64,000 nucleotides of DNA from Hyphomicrobiaceae bacterium (lineage in GTDB: Bacteria; Pseudomonadota; Alphaproteobacteria; Rhizobiales; Methyloligellaceae): NCBI GenBank assembly GCA_020637815.1, contig JACKJS010000002.1, forward strand, positions 248,001-312,000, given 5' to 3'. The position numbers were made by a program, and so were the translations under genes. Below the pieces are notes generated by a model. The model searched no databases. It was given only the letters and a program-made list of their open reading frames with translations, and had not been told where the DNA came from. Below, piece after piece: positions 51,719 to 60,074 of this stretch (the first letter of the stretch is position 1; every line of letters starts with the position of its first letter).

Positions 51719-52417
51719 TCAATCCTTGCGATGCTTCTCCCAAAGATCGGGTCTCCGAGCCTTTGTGAGTGTTTCTGCCTGCTCGCGGCGCCACTTGGCA
51801 ATTTTCTCATGATCGCCTGAAAGCAGCACGTCGGGGATAGGGCGCCCTTGCCACTCCCGGGGGCGAGTGTAGTGGGGATATTCCAAGAGCCCGGACGCGA
51901 AGCTCTCTTCCGAATGCGTGCCTTCGTTGCCGACGACGCCGGGAAGAAGCCGTACACAGGCGTCCATCAGCACGAGAGCCGCGAGGTCCCCGCCGGAGAG
52001 GACGTAGTCGCCGATGGAGATCTCCTCGATGTCCCGCGCGTCCAGCACGCGCTGATCCACGCCTTCGAAGCGGCCGCAAAGCAGGATCACGCCGGGGCCT
52101 TCCGCGAGCGCCTGAACGCGCTCTTGCGTGAGCGGCGTTCCGCGCGGCGACAGGTAGAGCGTGGGCGTGCCTTCGGGCGCCGCTACACGCGCGGCATCCA
52201 CGGCGGCTGCGGCGATATCGGCGCGCATCACCATGCCGGCGCCGCCGCCCGCCGGTGTGTCGTCCACGGAGCGGTGCTTGCCGGTGGCGAATTCCCGGAT
52301 GTCGGTGGTCTCGAGGCTCCAGAGGCCGTCCGCAAGCGCTTTGCCCGCCAGGCTGAGGCCGAGCGGCCCCGGAAACATTTCCGGGAAGAGGGTGAGGACG
52401 GCGGCCCGCCAGGTCAT
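51719..52417 (-). CDS. trmD: tRNA (guanine(37)-N(1))-methyltransferase
   Basis: TrmD methylates G37 of tRNAs reading CNN and GGG codons, preventing +1 frameshifts. The 232-aa SPOUT enzyme has the trefoil-knot segments ILLCGRFEGVDQRVLD and SIGDYVLSGGDLAALVLMDA, and the GNEGTHSEESFASGLLEYPH and YTRPREWQGRPIPDVLLSGD motifs. ATGA overlap with the upstream cyclase gene implies coupled translation. A possible 36-codon TTG-initiated ORF overlaps its stop but is not supported. Confidence 0.97.
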   Translation of the reverse strand: MTWRAAVLTLFPEMFPGPLGLSLAGKALADGLWSLETTDIREFATGKHRSVDDTPAGGGAGMVMRADIAAAAVDAARVAAPEGTPTLYLSPRGTPLTQERVQALAEGPGVILLCGRFEGVDQRVLDARDIEEISIGDYVLSGGDLAALVLMDACVRLLPGVVGNEGTHSEESFASGLLEYPHYTRPREWQGRPIPDVLLSGDHEKIAKWRREQAETLTKARRPDLWEKHRKD

Positions 52418-53724
52418 GCCGGTTGTCCCTTGGCTTTCGCCGTCGCGCCCGGCCGCTCACCGGTCAGGAACCAGGTTTCGAGCGTGCCGACGCCTTTGAT
52501 CGGGATGGACCCGCGCGGGGTCAGTGCGAAGCCGTCGCACAAGGCCTCGTACGCGTCCGGGCACACCTGGATGCCGCCGGGAAGACCGTGCGATTCCAGG
52601 CGCGCGGCCAGGTTCACCGTCTCGCCCCAGACGTCGTAGGAAAACTTGTCGGCGCCGATCACCCCGGCCATGACGGGGCCGCGCGCGATGCCGATGCGGA
52701 CGCGCAGGTCGACGCCTTGCGCCTCCGACAGCTCGGCCACGATGCCGGGCAGCGCCAGCGCCAGCCGGGCGAGGCGGCGGCAATGGTCGTCTTGCGGGCG
52801 GCTGACTCCGGCCACGGCCATATAGCCGTCGCCGATGGTCTTGATCTTCTCCACGCCATGGAACGCCGCGAGCCGGTCGAATTCCGTGACGAGGCGGTCG
52901 AGGATCTCCACCGTGCGCGGCGCGCCGAGCGCCTGCGACAGCGCAGTGAAGCCGACGAGATCGGTGAACATCACGGAGGCATCGGGCACGGTGTCGGCGA
53001 TGCGCGCCCCCGGCGTTGTCTTCAAGCGGTCGATGATCGGTATGGGGAGAATATTCTCGAGCAGCCGGTCGGCCTCGGCGCGGGCGCGGTCCGCCTTGGT
53101 CAGCGCGTAGCCGACCACCAGCGCGACGATGCCGAACGTGGTCACGGCGGAGGAGACGTAGAGGTTATTCAGCAATGCCGGATCGGCTTCGATGCGGGCG
53201 TTGCCGGGCGGGTAGAGGAACCAGGCCGCGAGATGCAGCGCAAGGCCGGTGACCACGGCGGCGACCACGAGCCGGATGTGCCCCATGCCGCAGATGGCGA
53301 AGGCAACGGCCGCGCCGATGATGTAGTTGAGCTGGATGCCGGAGTTGTGGCCCAGCTCCCGGACGAACAGGAACAGGGCCGCGTATTCGGCGACCCAGAT
53401 CACGATCATGGCTGCGACGTCGCTGACGCGGTGGGCCAACGGCGCGAGCAGCGCGATGACCGCAAGGCCGATATTCACGGCGATCAGCGGCCAATAGTTC
53501 ATGACACCGAAGGCGGCGTAGGTCGCCACATAGGTCATCGACGTTGCCGCGATCAGCAGCGCCATCGCATTAACGATCGCGAGCCGGATGCGGGCCTCGC
53601 GCGGATAGGCGCCGATCCCGAATTCGATGAAACGGCGCAGCGGCCCGAGGCGCGACAGAAACGGCCATTCCGCGCTGTTGCGCGGGATGTCTTGCGGGCT
53701 TTCCGGGACGGAGCGGGTCGGCAT
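52414..53724 (-). CDS. Membrane-bound class III adenylate cyclase
   Basis: The 436-aa protein has six predicted membrane helices (about residues 46-210), a signalling-helix linker ending LLENILPIPIIDRLK, and a C-terminal class III cyclase domain (about 240-430). Metal-binding Asp255 (MFTDLVGFT) and Asp299 (KTIGDGYMAVAG) are present. The adenine-specifying pair Lys295/Asp364 and transition-state Asn371/Arg375 (DVWGETVNLAARLES) are also present, so it is predicted to be active and to make cAMP. ATG 53724 is preferred over GTG 53733. Its stop overlaps the trmD start (ATGA), placing it inside the rpsP-rimM-trmD operon. Confidence 0.92.
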   Translation of the reverse strand: MPTRSVPESPQDIPRNSAEWPFLSRLGPLRRFIEFGIGAYPREARIRLAIVNAMALLIAATSMTYVATYAAFGVMNYWPLIAVNIGLAVIALLAPLAHRVSDVAAMIVIWVAEYAALFLFVRELGHNSGIQLNYIIGAAVAFAICGMGHIRLVVAAVVTGLALHLAAWFLYPPGNARIEADPALLNNLYVSSAVTTFGIVALVVGYALTKADRARAEADRLLENILPIPIIDRLKTTPGARIADTVPDASVMFTDLVGFTALSQALGAPRTVEILDRLVTEFDRLAAFHGVEKIKTIGDGYMAVAGVSRPQDDHCRRLARLALALPGIVAELSEAQGVDLRVRIGIARGPVMAGVIGADKFSYDVWGETVNLAARLESHGLPGGIQVCPDAYEALCDGFALTPRGSIPIKGVGTLETWFLTGERPGATAKAKGQPA

Positions 53725-53765
53725 GGCAAGCACTCTATCGCGTTCGGCGCCTTTGCGGGACGACG

Positions 53766-54356
53766 CTAGTCTTCGGAGTCGTCCGCGCAGGATGTCTCCG
53801 CGTCCGAGTCTTCGGCGTCTTCTTTGGCCTCGATCTCTTGCGGAGGGATCAGCACCAGTTGCCCGTTGGCCACATCGATCTTTGGCACGGCGGCATCCGT
53901 GAACGCCACCAGCAGAGGCGTGCCGCCGTCGCTGGGCGCGACCTCGATAATGTCGCTCGCGCCGAAATTATGCACGGCCGTGACGGTGCCGAGCACCTCG
54001 CCACCGGGCGAAACGGCGCTGAGGCCGATCAGGTCGGCGACGTACCACTCGTCCTCGGGTGCTTCGGGCAAAGCGTTCCGGGCGACGTAGAGCTTGGTGC
54101 GGTTCAGTGCCTCGGCGGCCTCGCGCGTGCCGACGCCCTTGATGCGCGCAATCAGCGCTTTCGGGGTGGCGCGGACACGTTCGATCTCGATCGTCTTTAT
54201 GCCCGCCTCGTCCCGCAGCGGACCGTAGGCGGCGATGTCGGCGGGGTCTTGGGTGAAAGACCGCAAGCGAACCTCGCCCTTCAACCCCTGCGCCGCGCCG
54301 ATCTCGCCGACGAGAACCAAGTCTTGGTTCCCGCCACGGTCCGTCTTGCTGCCCAA
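53766..54356 (-). CDS. rimM: Ribosome maturation factor RimM
   Basis: RimM assists 30S head assembly by binding S19. The 196-aa protein has the N-terminal RimM barrel (LVLVGEIGAAQGLKGEVRLR) and the PRC-barrel domain (EDEWYVADLIGLSAVSPGGE, GTPLLVAFTDAAVPKIDVAN). It ends in an acidic tail of about 25 residues (EDAEDSDAETSCADDSED) not typical of the core family. It is adjacent to rpsP, 2 nt after its stop. Confidence 0.95.
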   Translation of the reverse strand: MGSKTDRGGNQDLVLVGEIGAAQGLKGEVRLRSFTQDPADIAAYGPLRDEAGIKTIEIERVRATPKALIARIKGVGTREAAEALNRTKLYVARNALPEAPEDEWYVADLIGLSAVSPGGEVLGTVTAVHNFGASDIIEVAPSDGGTPLLVAFTDAAVPKIDVANGQLVLIPPQEIEAKEDAEDSDAETSCADDSED

Positions 54357-54358
54357 AG

Positions 54359-54829
54359 CTACTCGGCCTTCTCGGCCTCGGCAGCTTCCTCGGCTGCCGT
54401 CTCGTCGGTGGCGGCCTCGTCGGCTTCCTCCTCGGCGGCAGAGGCCGCGTCGGCGGCTTCTTGCTCGGCAGCGGCGGCTGCGGCGGCTTTTTCTTCCTCG
54501 GCGGCGCGCTTGGCTTCCTCACGCTCGATGCGCTTCTTGCCGGGCTTGCCCTTTTCCGGGTTGTTGCGCGCTTCGCGCTTCAGAAGGCCTTCGGCGTCAA
54601 GGAACCGGTGAACGCGGTCGGTCGGCAGCGCGCCGTTCGACAGCCAATGCTTGGCGCGCTCCACATCGAGTTGAATGCGCTCGGCCGAATCGCGCGGCAG
54701 CAGCGGGTTGAAGGTGCCGATCTTTTCGATGTAGCGGCCGTCGCGGGGGCTCCGCGAGTCGGCGACCACGATGCGGTAGAACGGGCGCTTCTTGGCGCCG
54801 CCCCGCGACAGTCTGATTTTCAGTGACAT
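54359..54829 (-). CDS. rpsP: 30S ribosomal protein S16 with Ala/Glu-rich C-terminal tail
   Basis: Residues 1-90 are a standard S16 (MSLKIRLSRGGAKKRPFYRI; SPRDGRYIEKIGTFNPLLPR; RAKHWLSNGALPTDRVHRFL). A basic segment (92-103) and then about 50 residues of alternating Ala/Glu/Asp follow, making 156 aa in place of about 80-110. Such tails are common in S16 of this order and probably protrude from the ribosome; no function is established. It starts 51 nt downstream of ffh. Confidence 0.96.
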   Translation of the reverse strand: MSLKIRLSRGGAKKRPFYRIVVADSRSPRDGRYIEKIGTFNPLLPRDSAERIQLDVERAKHWLSNGALPTDRVHRFLDAEGLLKREARNNPEKGKPGKKRIEREEAKRAAEEEKAAAAAAAEQEAADAASAAEEEADEAATDETAAEEAAEAEKAE

Positions 54830-54880
54830 TGCTTCATACTCCTAAGGTGTTTGTCGAAAGGCTTGGAATGCAAATCCGGG

Positions 54881-56392
54881 TCAGCGCTTCTTCTTTCGCT
54901 GGCCGGGAAGTCCTGGAAAGCCGGGCGGCAAGCCGCCGGGGAGGCCGGCACCCGGGAGGCCGGGAAGTCCGCCCGAGGGCAGGCCGGGGAAATTCGCCGG
55001 AAGCTCGGCGCCTTTGGGAAGGCTCGCGCCCTCCGGCAGATCGGCCGGCATTTGCGGCATGCCGCCGCCGAACAGGGCCGACAGCGCGCCGCGCTTCTTG
55101 CCCATGGCCTTCATCATGTCGGCCATCTGGCGATGCATCTTCACGAGCTTGTTGATGTCCTGCACGCTGGTGCCGGAACCGGCCGCCACGCGCTTCTTGC
55201 GCGAGGCATTCAGCAGTTTCGGGTTCTTGCGCTCGGACCTCGTCATCGATCCGATGATCGCTTGCTGGCGCTTGAGGACGGTGTCATCGAGATTGGCGGC
55301 GTCGAGCTGCTTCTTCACCTTGCCGATGCCGGGCAGCATCGAGAGCACGCCGCCCATGCCGCCGAGCTTCTGCATTTGTCCAAGCTGTTCGGAGAGATCG
55401 TTGAGGTCGAACGCGCCCTTCTTCATGCGCTCGGCCATCTTCTGGGCTTTCTCGGCCTCGACGGTCTCCATCGCCTTCTCGACGAGGCCAACGACGTCGC
55501 CCATGCCGAGGATGCGCCCCGCGATACGGTCGGGGTGGAAGTCTTCCAGCGCCTCCAGCTTCTCGCCGACACCCATCAGCTTGATGGGCTTGCCGGAGAC
55601 CGCGCGCATGGAGAGCGCCGCGCCGCCACGCCCGTCGCCATCGACGCGCGTCAGCACGATGCCGGTCAGAACGACGCGCTCGCCAAAATTCTTGGCGAGA
55701 TTGACAGCGTCCTGGCCGGTCAGGGCATCGGCCACGAGCAAGGTTTCGTGCGGCTGGGCGATCTTCTCGATGGCGGCGGTCTCGGCCATCAGCTCTTCGT
55801 CGATATGGGTGCGCCCCGCCGTATCGAGCAGCAGCACGTCGAAGCCGCCGAGCTTGGCGGCCTTGACCGCGCGCTCGGCGATTTGCGTGGGGCTCTGGCC
55901 CTCGACGATGGGCAGCGTCGCCACATCTGCCTGCTCGCCGAGGACGCGGAGCTGTTCCTGCGCGGCCGGCCGGCGCGTGTCGAGCGAGGCCATCATGACC
56001 TTCTGCTTGTCCCGCGTCTTGAGCCGGTGGGCGAGCTTCGCCGTGGTCGTCGTCTTACCGGAGCCTTGGAGGCCCACCATCATCATAACGACGGGCGGAG
56101 CGGCGGCGAGGTCGATGCTTTGGGAGTCCGAGCCCAGCATGCGGACGAGTTCGTCGTTGACGATCTTCACGACCATCTGGCCCGGCGTGACCGATTTCAC
56201 CACGTCATGACCGACGGCCTTGGCCTTCACCCGGTCGGTGAAGGAGCGCACCACATCGAGGGCTACGTCCGCCTCGATGAGCGCGCGGCGTACTTCGCGC
56301 ATGGCTTCGGAGACATCGGCCTCGCTCAGCGCGCCACGGCGCGTGAGCTTGTCGAAAATTCCGGAAAGGCGGTCTGAGAGGGTTTCGAACAT
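54881..56392 (-). CDS. ffh: Signal recognition particle protein Ffh
   Basis: SRP54 homologue that binds signal sequences and delivers ribosomes to FtsY. The start at ATG 56392 (MFETLSDRLSGIFDKLTRRG) overlaps the upstream stop (TAATG); the longer frame is spurious. The 503-aa protein has the N domain (1-90), the GTPase P-loop GLQGSGKTT at 107-115, DTRRPAAQEQL and DTAGRTHIDEELM in the G domain, and an M domain with RSERKNPKLLNASRKKRVA. The C-terminus is Gly/Pro/Leu-rich and ends RKKKR. Its receptor gene ftsY lies at 62290. Confidence 0.97.
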   Translation of the reverse strand: MFETLSDRLSGIFDKLTRRGALSEADVSEAMREVRRALIEADVALDVVRSFTDRVKAKAVGHDVVKSVTPGQMVVKIVNDELVRMLGSDSQSIDLAAAPPVVMMMVGLQGSGKTTTTAKLAHRLKTRDKQKVMMASLDTRRPAAQEQLRVLGEQADVATLPIVEGQSPTQIAERAVKAAKLGGFDVLLLDTAGRTHIDEELMAETAAIEKIAQPHETLLVADALTGQDAVNLAKNFGERVVLTGIVLTRVDGDGRGGAALSMRAVSGKPIKLMGVGEKLEALEDFHPDRIAGRILGMGDVVGLVEKAMETVEAEKAQKMAERMKKGAFDLNDLSEQLGQMQKLGGMGGVLSMLPGIGKVKKQLDAANLDDTVLKRQQAIIGSMTRSERKNPKLLNASRKKRVAAGSGTSVQDINKLVKMHRQMADMMKAMGKKRGALSALFGGGMPQMPADLPEGASLPKGAELPANFPGLPSGGLPGLPGAGLPGGLPPGFPGLPGQRKKKR

Positions 56393-56817
56393 TAGCCGGC
56401 GTAATCCGCTACGAATTTGCGATAGACCCAGCCGGAGCGGCATGGGCCGGAATAGACCTGACGGCGCGGCCATGGCGTGCCGACGCCGCAGTCCTCGGTC
56501 TCATGCGAATAGACGACGCCGAGCCAGCTGCCACGCTGGTCGCAGAGATTGACGATGTCGCCGTTGTGGATCTTGTCCAGCATGGCGTGTCCGGAGCCGG
56601 GGCCTGAGCGGACTGCGAGAAATCCGTCGCCCTTGGGGTCGAGCCCGCGCACCACGCCCTGGGAGCCGCAGGCGTCGAACTCCGCTTCGCCGCCCGCGAG
56701 AACCGGCACGTTCGGCTGCTGGGCCATGGCGGCCGTGGGCAGGACAACGGTGGGCACGCAGACGAGCATCGGCGCGGCGATTGCGCCGAGCATGCAATGC
56801 AGTCTGGTTCCAACCAA
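56392..56817 (-). CDS. Secreted SH3-domain-like protein upstream of ffh
   Basis: The 141-aa form begins at TTG 56817, which has GGAGG about 10 nt upstream and gives a signal peptide with a basic residue (MVGTRLHCMLGAIAAPMLVC onward, ending AMA-QQ). ATG 56793 is an alternative. The mature part resembles a bacterial SH3 domain (GFLAVRSGPGSGHAMLDKIH, GDIVNLCDQRGSWLGVVYS, GWVYRKFVADYAG) with three to five cysteines. It probably binds cell-wall material in the periplasm (inference). It overlaps ffh by one base. Confidence 0.75.
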   Translation of the reverse strand: MVGTRLHCMLGAIAAPMLVCVPTVVLPTAAMAQQPNVPVLAGGEAEFDACGSQGVVRGLDPKGDGFLAVRSGPGSGHAMLDKIHNGDIVNLCDQRGSWLGVVYSHETEDCGVGTPWPRRQVYSGPCRSGWVYRKFVADYAG

Positions 56818-56847
56818 CTCGTCCGCCTCCGTCAGGCAACGACTCAC

Positions 56848-56999
56848 GCGCTCAAGCAGGCCACAGCCCGATAGCGCAAAATCAAGAGCGCTCAAGCAGG
56901 CTAAAGGCCGATAGCGCAAAACCAAGAGCGCTCAAGTAGGCCAGGCCCTCAAGTAGCGCGAAGCGCGGTAGGGCAATAAACAAGCCCGATAGCGCAACG
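56848..56999. repeat. 40-bp degenerate tandem repeat array
   Basis: Two adjacent 40-bp units (56848-56887 and 56888-56927) agree at 36 positions; a third, diverged unit begins at 56928 and its end pattern (CCCGATAGCGCAA) recurs at 56984-56996. Each unit opens with GCGCT and contains AGCGC, so each can fold into a hairpin. With the terminator at 57000 it occupies most of the 333-bp gene-free gap 56818-57150. The rest of the gap (57038-57150) holds a small CTCTC-GAGAG stem and nothing else I can identify. Confidence 0.75.
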
Positions 57000-57037
57000 A
57001 AAAAAGCACCCGTGGGCGCATCGCGCTGACGGGTGTT
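57000..57037 (-). terminator. Rho-independent terminator of the amidase-SMR unit
   Basis: On the minus strand CACCCGT pairs with ACGGGTG around a 15-nt GC-rich loop, then GC and TTTTTT. It lies 114 nt after the SMR stop. The strong U-run supports true termination. Confidence 0.75.
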
Positions 57038-57150
57038 GACCCCCCTTTCCTAATCTCTCCACAAGAGAGACCCCGAAAAGGGCGGCGGCTCGGAAAAGAG
57101 CTGCCATGAATTTCGCGCGGAATGTCGGTCAGTGCGTCGCGGAAGTCAAG

Positions 57151-57492
57151 CTAGTGGGGCAGCGATTTCGAGAAGCCATTGATCACGATCACCCCGGCGA
57201 CGATCAGGCCGAGTCCGATCAGCGCCGGTGTATCCAGCGCCTGATGGAATCGGAACCAGCCGATCGTCGCGATGAGGACAATGCCGACGCCCGACCAGAT
57301 GGCGTAGGCCAGCCCCACAGGAATGGTTTTGAGGGTGAACGCCAGGAACGCGAACGAGGCAGCGTAGGCCACCGCCGTGACGAGGCTCGGCACGAGCCGC
57401 GTGAGGCCTTCGGACTCCTTAAGCGACGAGGTTCCGATCACCTCGAAGACGATCGCCGCTGCTAGGCAGAGATAAGGCGTGAGCGCGGACAT
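57151..57492 (-). CDS. Small multidrug resistance family transporter, EmrE/QacE-like
   Basis: The 113-aa protein has four membrane helices and the essential Glu17 in AAAIVFEVIGTSSLKESEGL. The sequence EVIGTSSLK and PVGLAYAIWSGVGIVLIATI match the EmrE/QacE branch (drug and quaternary-amine proton antiporters). It differs from the SugE-like SMR gene at 35062. It follows the amidase by 42 nt and likely shares its transcript, so amide metabolism and export of a product or toxin may be linked (inference). Confidence 0.9.
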   Translation of the reverse strand: MSALTPYLCLAAAIVFEVIGTSSLKESEGLTRLVPSLVTAVAYAASFAFLAFTLKTIPVGLAYAIWSGVGIVLIATIGWFRFHQALDTPALIGLGLIVAGVIVINGFSKSLPH

Positions 57493-57534
57493 CAGGTAGC
57501 GTTTCCTGGGGACGTCGTGCCTGGGCGGCGTCCG

Positions 57535-58731
57535 TTAGAGCAATTCTGACAGGCCAACGGCGAGGTCCAGCAAGGTCTCGTCGCCGCCCTCCCATCCAAT
57601 GAACGAAAGACCGGCTGGACAGCCTGAGGCCTTGCCAACCGGGACGGAGATCTGCGGCAGGCCGGCGAGCCCTGCAAGACATGTGTTTTGCAAGGTGACC
57701 GCGCGAAATTCCGCGAAAGACGCGCCGTCGGGAATATTGCGCTCGGGCGGCTGGGTGGGCGTCGTCGGCAGGACGATGGCCGTTCCGGGCTGTAGAATCG
57801 ACTTCAGATGCGCGGTAACGACACGCTGTGTCTCGCGGGCTTCCTCGGCTTCCCCCGCCGTGATCGCGGACGCGATCTCGAAGCGCTCCTTGATGCCGGG
57901 CCCGAGCTTCACATTGTGCGACCGGATGAACGGCAGGAGCGTGGACTGGATCTCGAATCCTTGGAGCGTCGCGAAGGCCTTGCGCCAGGCGACGATGTCC
58001 TTTCCGGCGATTTCGGCATGCTCCACATCCGGAAGGGCGCCCGCCAGCGCGTCGAGCGTGTGCCATACGAGCTGGTCCACGGAGGCTTCGCAGTAGTCGA
58101 CGATATCCGTCGCGAGGACGAGCCGTTGGATCGGGGCCGAAGCGCCGGGTCCTTCAAGTAGGATGCGCCCCACGGTCCGGAACAGCTCGGCGTCTCGGGC
58201 GAGGATGCCCACCGTGTCGAAGCTGGGCGACATGGGGGTTGCGCCGGTCATGTCGATACGCCCATGGGTGGGGCGCAAGCCGTAAAGGCCGCAGAAGGAG
58301 GCCGGCACGCGGATCGAACCGCCCGTGTCCGCGCCCAGCGCGAAGTCGCACATCTGCGCCGCAAGGGCGGCCGCCGACCCGCAGGACGAGCCGCCGGTGA
58401 CGTAGCGTCCGGCATGCGCGTTGATCGGCTGGCCGTAATGGACGTTGGTGCCGACAACGCTGTAGAAGAATTCATCGCAAATCGTGACACCTGTCAGCGA
58501 AGCGCCAGCCGCCAGAAGGGTGGAAATCGCAGGCGCGGTTCCGGTCGCCGGCGTCGCGGCGGCATAGAACTCGGGGCTGCCGTTTCCCGTCTTGCGGCCC
58601 TCGATGGCGAACAGGTCCTTCACCATGAAACTGCGTCCCGCAAGGGGGCCGTCCTGCGCCCCCAAAATCGGCTCCTCCAACGTGTGCGGCACGAGAGCGT
58701 GGACGGGATCGTTTTTCGGGACGGCAATCAT
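57535..58731 (-). CDS. Amidase (amidase signature family)
   Basis: Hydrolyses a carboxamide to acid and ammonia. I start at ATG 58731 (MIAVPKNDPVHALVPHTLEE), with AAGGAGG 8-9 nt upstream. The 398-aa protein has the Ser-cisSer-Lys triad: Lys38 (SFMVKDLFAIEG), cis-Ser in GGSSCGSAAALA (115-116) and nucleophile Ser139 (GADTGGSIRVPASFCGLYG). It is about 60-100 residues shorter than GatA-type amidases, and no gatB or gatC is nearby, so it is a stand-alone small-amide amidase; substrate unknown. It is co-directional with an SMR exporter and divergent from an MFS gene 93 nt away. Confidence 0.88.
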   Translation of the reverse strand: MIAVPKNDPVHALVPHTLEEPILGAQDGPLAGRSFMVKDLFAIEGRKTGNGSPEFYAAATPATGTAPAISTLLAAGASLTGVTICDEFFYSVVGTNVHYGQPINAHAGRYVTGGSSCGSAAALAAQMCDFALGADTGGSIRVPASFCGLYGLRPTHGRIDMTGATPMSPSFDTVGILARDAELFRTVGRILLEGPGASAPIQRLVLATDIVDYCEASVDQLVWHTLDALAGALPDVEHAEIAGKDIVAWRKAFATLQGFEIQSTLLPFIRSHNVKLGPGIKERFEIASAITAGEAEEARETQRVVTAHLKSILQPGTAIVLPTTPTQPPERNIPDGASFAEFRAVTLQNTCLAGLAGLPQISVPVGKASGCPAGLSFIGWEGGDETLLDLAVGLSELL

Positions 58732-58824
58732 TGTGGGCCTCCTTGGACCGATAAAGAAAGTGCGGAGACTAAAACAACGCCATAGAAGTGCGCTCACCGC
58801 AATGCTTCAGGAGATCGGGCCCAC

Positions 58825-60024
58825 GTGAGCGCAGAGACGACATCCCGCAAGGCTCTTCCGCGCGCGGTCTGGGCGCTTGGCTTCACCTCGCTCTTCATGG
58901 ACGTCTCGTCAGAGCTCATTCACGGACTGCTACCGCTGTTCCTGGTCGTCAATCTCGGCGCGAGCGCCGCCGTGCTCGGGCTCGTGGAAGGTGTTGCCGA
59001 GGCTGCCGCCCAGATCGTGAAAGTGTTCTCGGGCTGGCTGTCTGACACTCTTCAGCGGCGCAAGGCACTGGCGGTCGCGGGCTACGGATTAGCGGCCTTG
59101 ACGAAACCCCTGTTCCCGCTGGCGGGCACCGTCTCGCTCGTGGCGGCTGCGCGCGTGCTCGACCGCCTTGGCAAGGGCATTCGCGGTGCGCCGCGCGATG
59201 CGCTGGTGGCCGACGTGACGCCGCCGGAGCAGCGGGGCGCGGCCTTCGGATTGCGGCAGTCGCTCGACACGATCGGCGCGACGATCGGACCTCTGGCCGC
59301 GATCGGACTCATGGCGCTGTTCGACGACGACGTTCGCGCCGTGCTGTGGTTCGCCGTGATCCCGGCGCTGATCTCGGTCGCCATCCTGATCGTGTTCGTG
59401 CGCGATCCAGGTCCGCCGGCGGCACGCGCGGGCGCGCCGACGCGCGTGCCGATCGAGCTCAGTGAGCTCGGGGCCCTCGGCCGGTTCTATTGGTTCGTCG
59501 TCGGCGCGGGCGCGGTGTTTACGCTTGCCCGCTTCAGCGAGGCGTTCCTCGTCATCCGGGCCTACGGGAAAGGCCTTCCGCTCGCGTTCGCACCGGCGGT
59601 GATCGCGGTGATGAGCCTTGTCTTCGCCCTCACCGCCTATCCGGCAGGGCGCCTTCAGGACCGGTTCGGCGCGCGTCCGCTGCTCGTTGCGGGTCTCGCG
59701 GCGTTGATCGCTGCCGATCTCTTGCTGGCTTCAGGTTTTGGGATTTTCGCCGTGTTCCTTGCCATCGGCCTTTGGGGTCTCCATTTGGGGCTGACACAGG
59801 GCGTCTTGTCCGCGCTCGTCGCCCATGCCGCACCCGCACATGTCCGTGGAACCGCGTTCGGCGTATTCGGCCTTACGGTCGGGGTGGCGACACTGGTGGC
59901 CAGCGTGATCGCGGGTGTCCTTTGGGACGCTGTGTCGCCGGAGGCGACGTTCCTGGCAGGCGCCAGTTTCGCGGGTGCCGCCCTGGTGGCATTCGTGGCG
60001 CTCAAGCCCGGTGCGCGGGCCTAG
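58825..60024 (+). CDS. MFS transporter
   Basis: The 399-aa protein has about twelve hydrophobic segments and the MFS loop motif GWLSDTLQRRKALAVAGYG between helices 2 and 3. LGKGIRGAPRDALVADVTPP followed by QRGAAFGLRQSLDTIGA resembles a subgroup of uncharacterised MFS exporters common in proteobacteria. The start is GTG 58825, with little upstream ribosome site visible. It is divergent from the amidase and ends 50 nt before dapF. Substrate is unknown. Confidence 0.88.
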   Translation: MSAETTSRKALPRAVWALGFTSLFMDVSSELIHGLLPLFLVVNLGASAAVLGLVEGVAEAAAQIVKVFSGWLSDTLQRRKALAVAGYGLAALTKPLFPLAGTVSLVAAARVLDRLGKGIRGAPRDALVADVTPPEQRGAAFGLRQSLDTIGATIGPLAAIGLMALFDDDVRAVLWFAVIPALISVAILIVFVRDPGPPAARAGAPTRVPIELSELGALGRFYWFVVGAGAVFTLARFSEAFLVIRAYGKGLPLAFAPAVIAVMSLVFALTAYPAGRLQDRFGARPLLVAGLAALIAADLLLASGFGIFAVFLAIGLWGLHLGLTQGVLSALVAHAAPAHVRGTAFGVFGLTVGVATLVASVIAGVLWDAVSPEATFLAGASFAGAALVAFVALKPGARA

Positions 60025-60074
60025 CCGTTCCGCCGGAAACGGCGCTATAGAGAGGCGGAAACGAGGAACGTCGA

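Noticed and set aside
51612..51722. Possible 36-codon ORF starting at a TTG overlapping the trmD stop
   Set aside because: GAGGAG lies inside rather than before the start, the codon is TTG, and the peptide resembles nothing known. Position alone is not enough.
56848..56999. Possible CRISPR array
   Set aside because: The 40-bp units are directly adjacent with no unique spacers, number only two to three, and there are no cas genes nearby.
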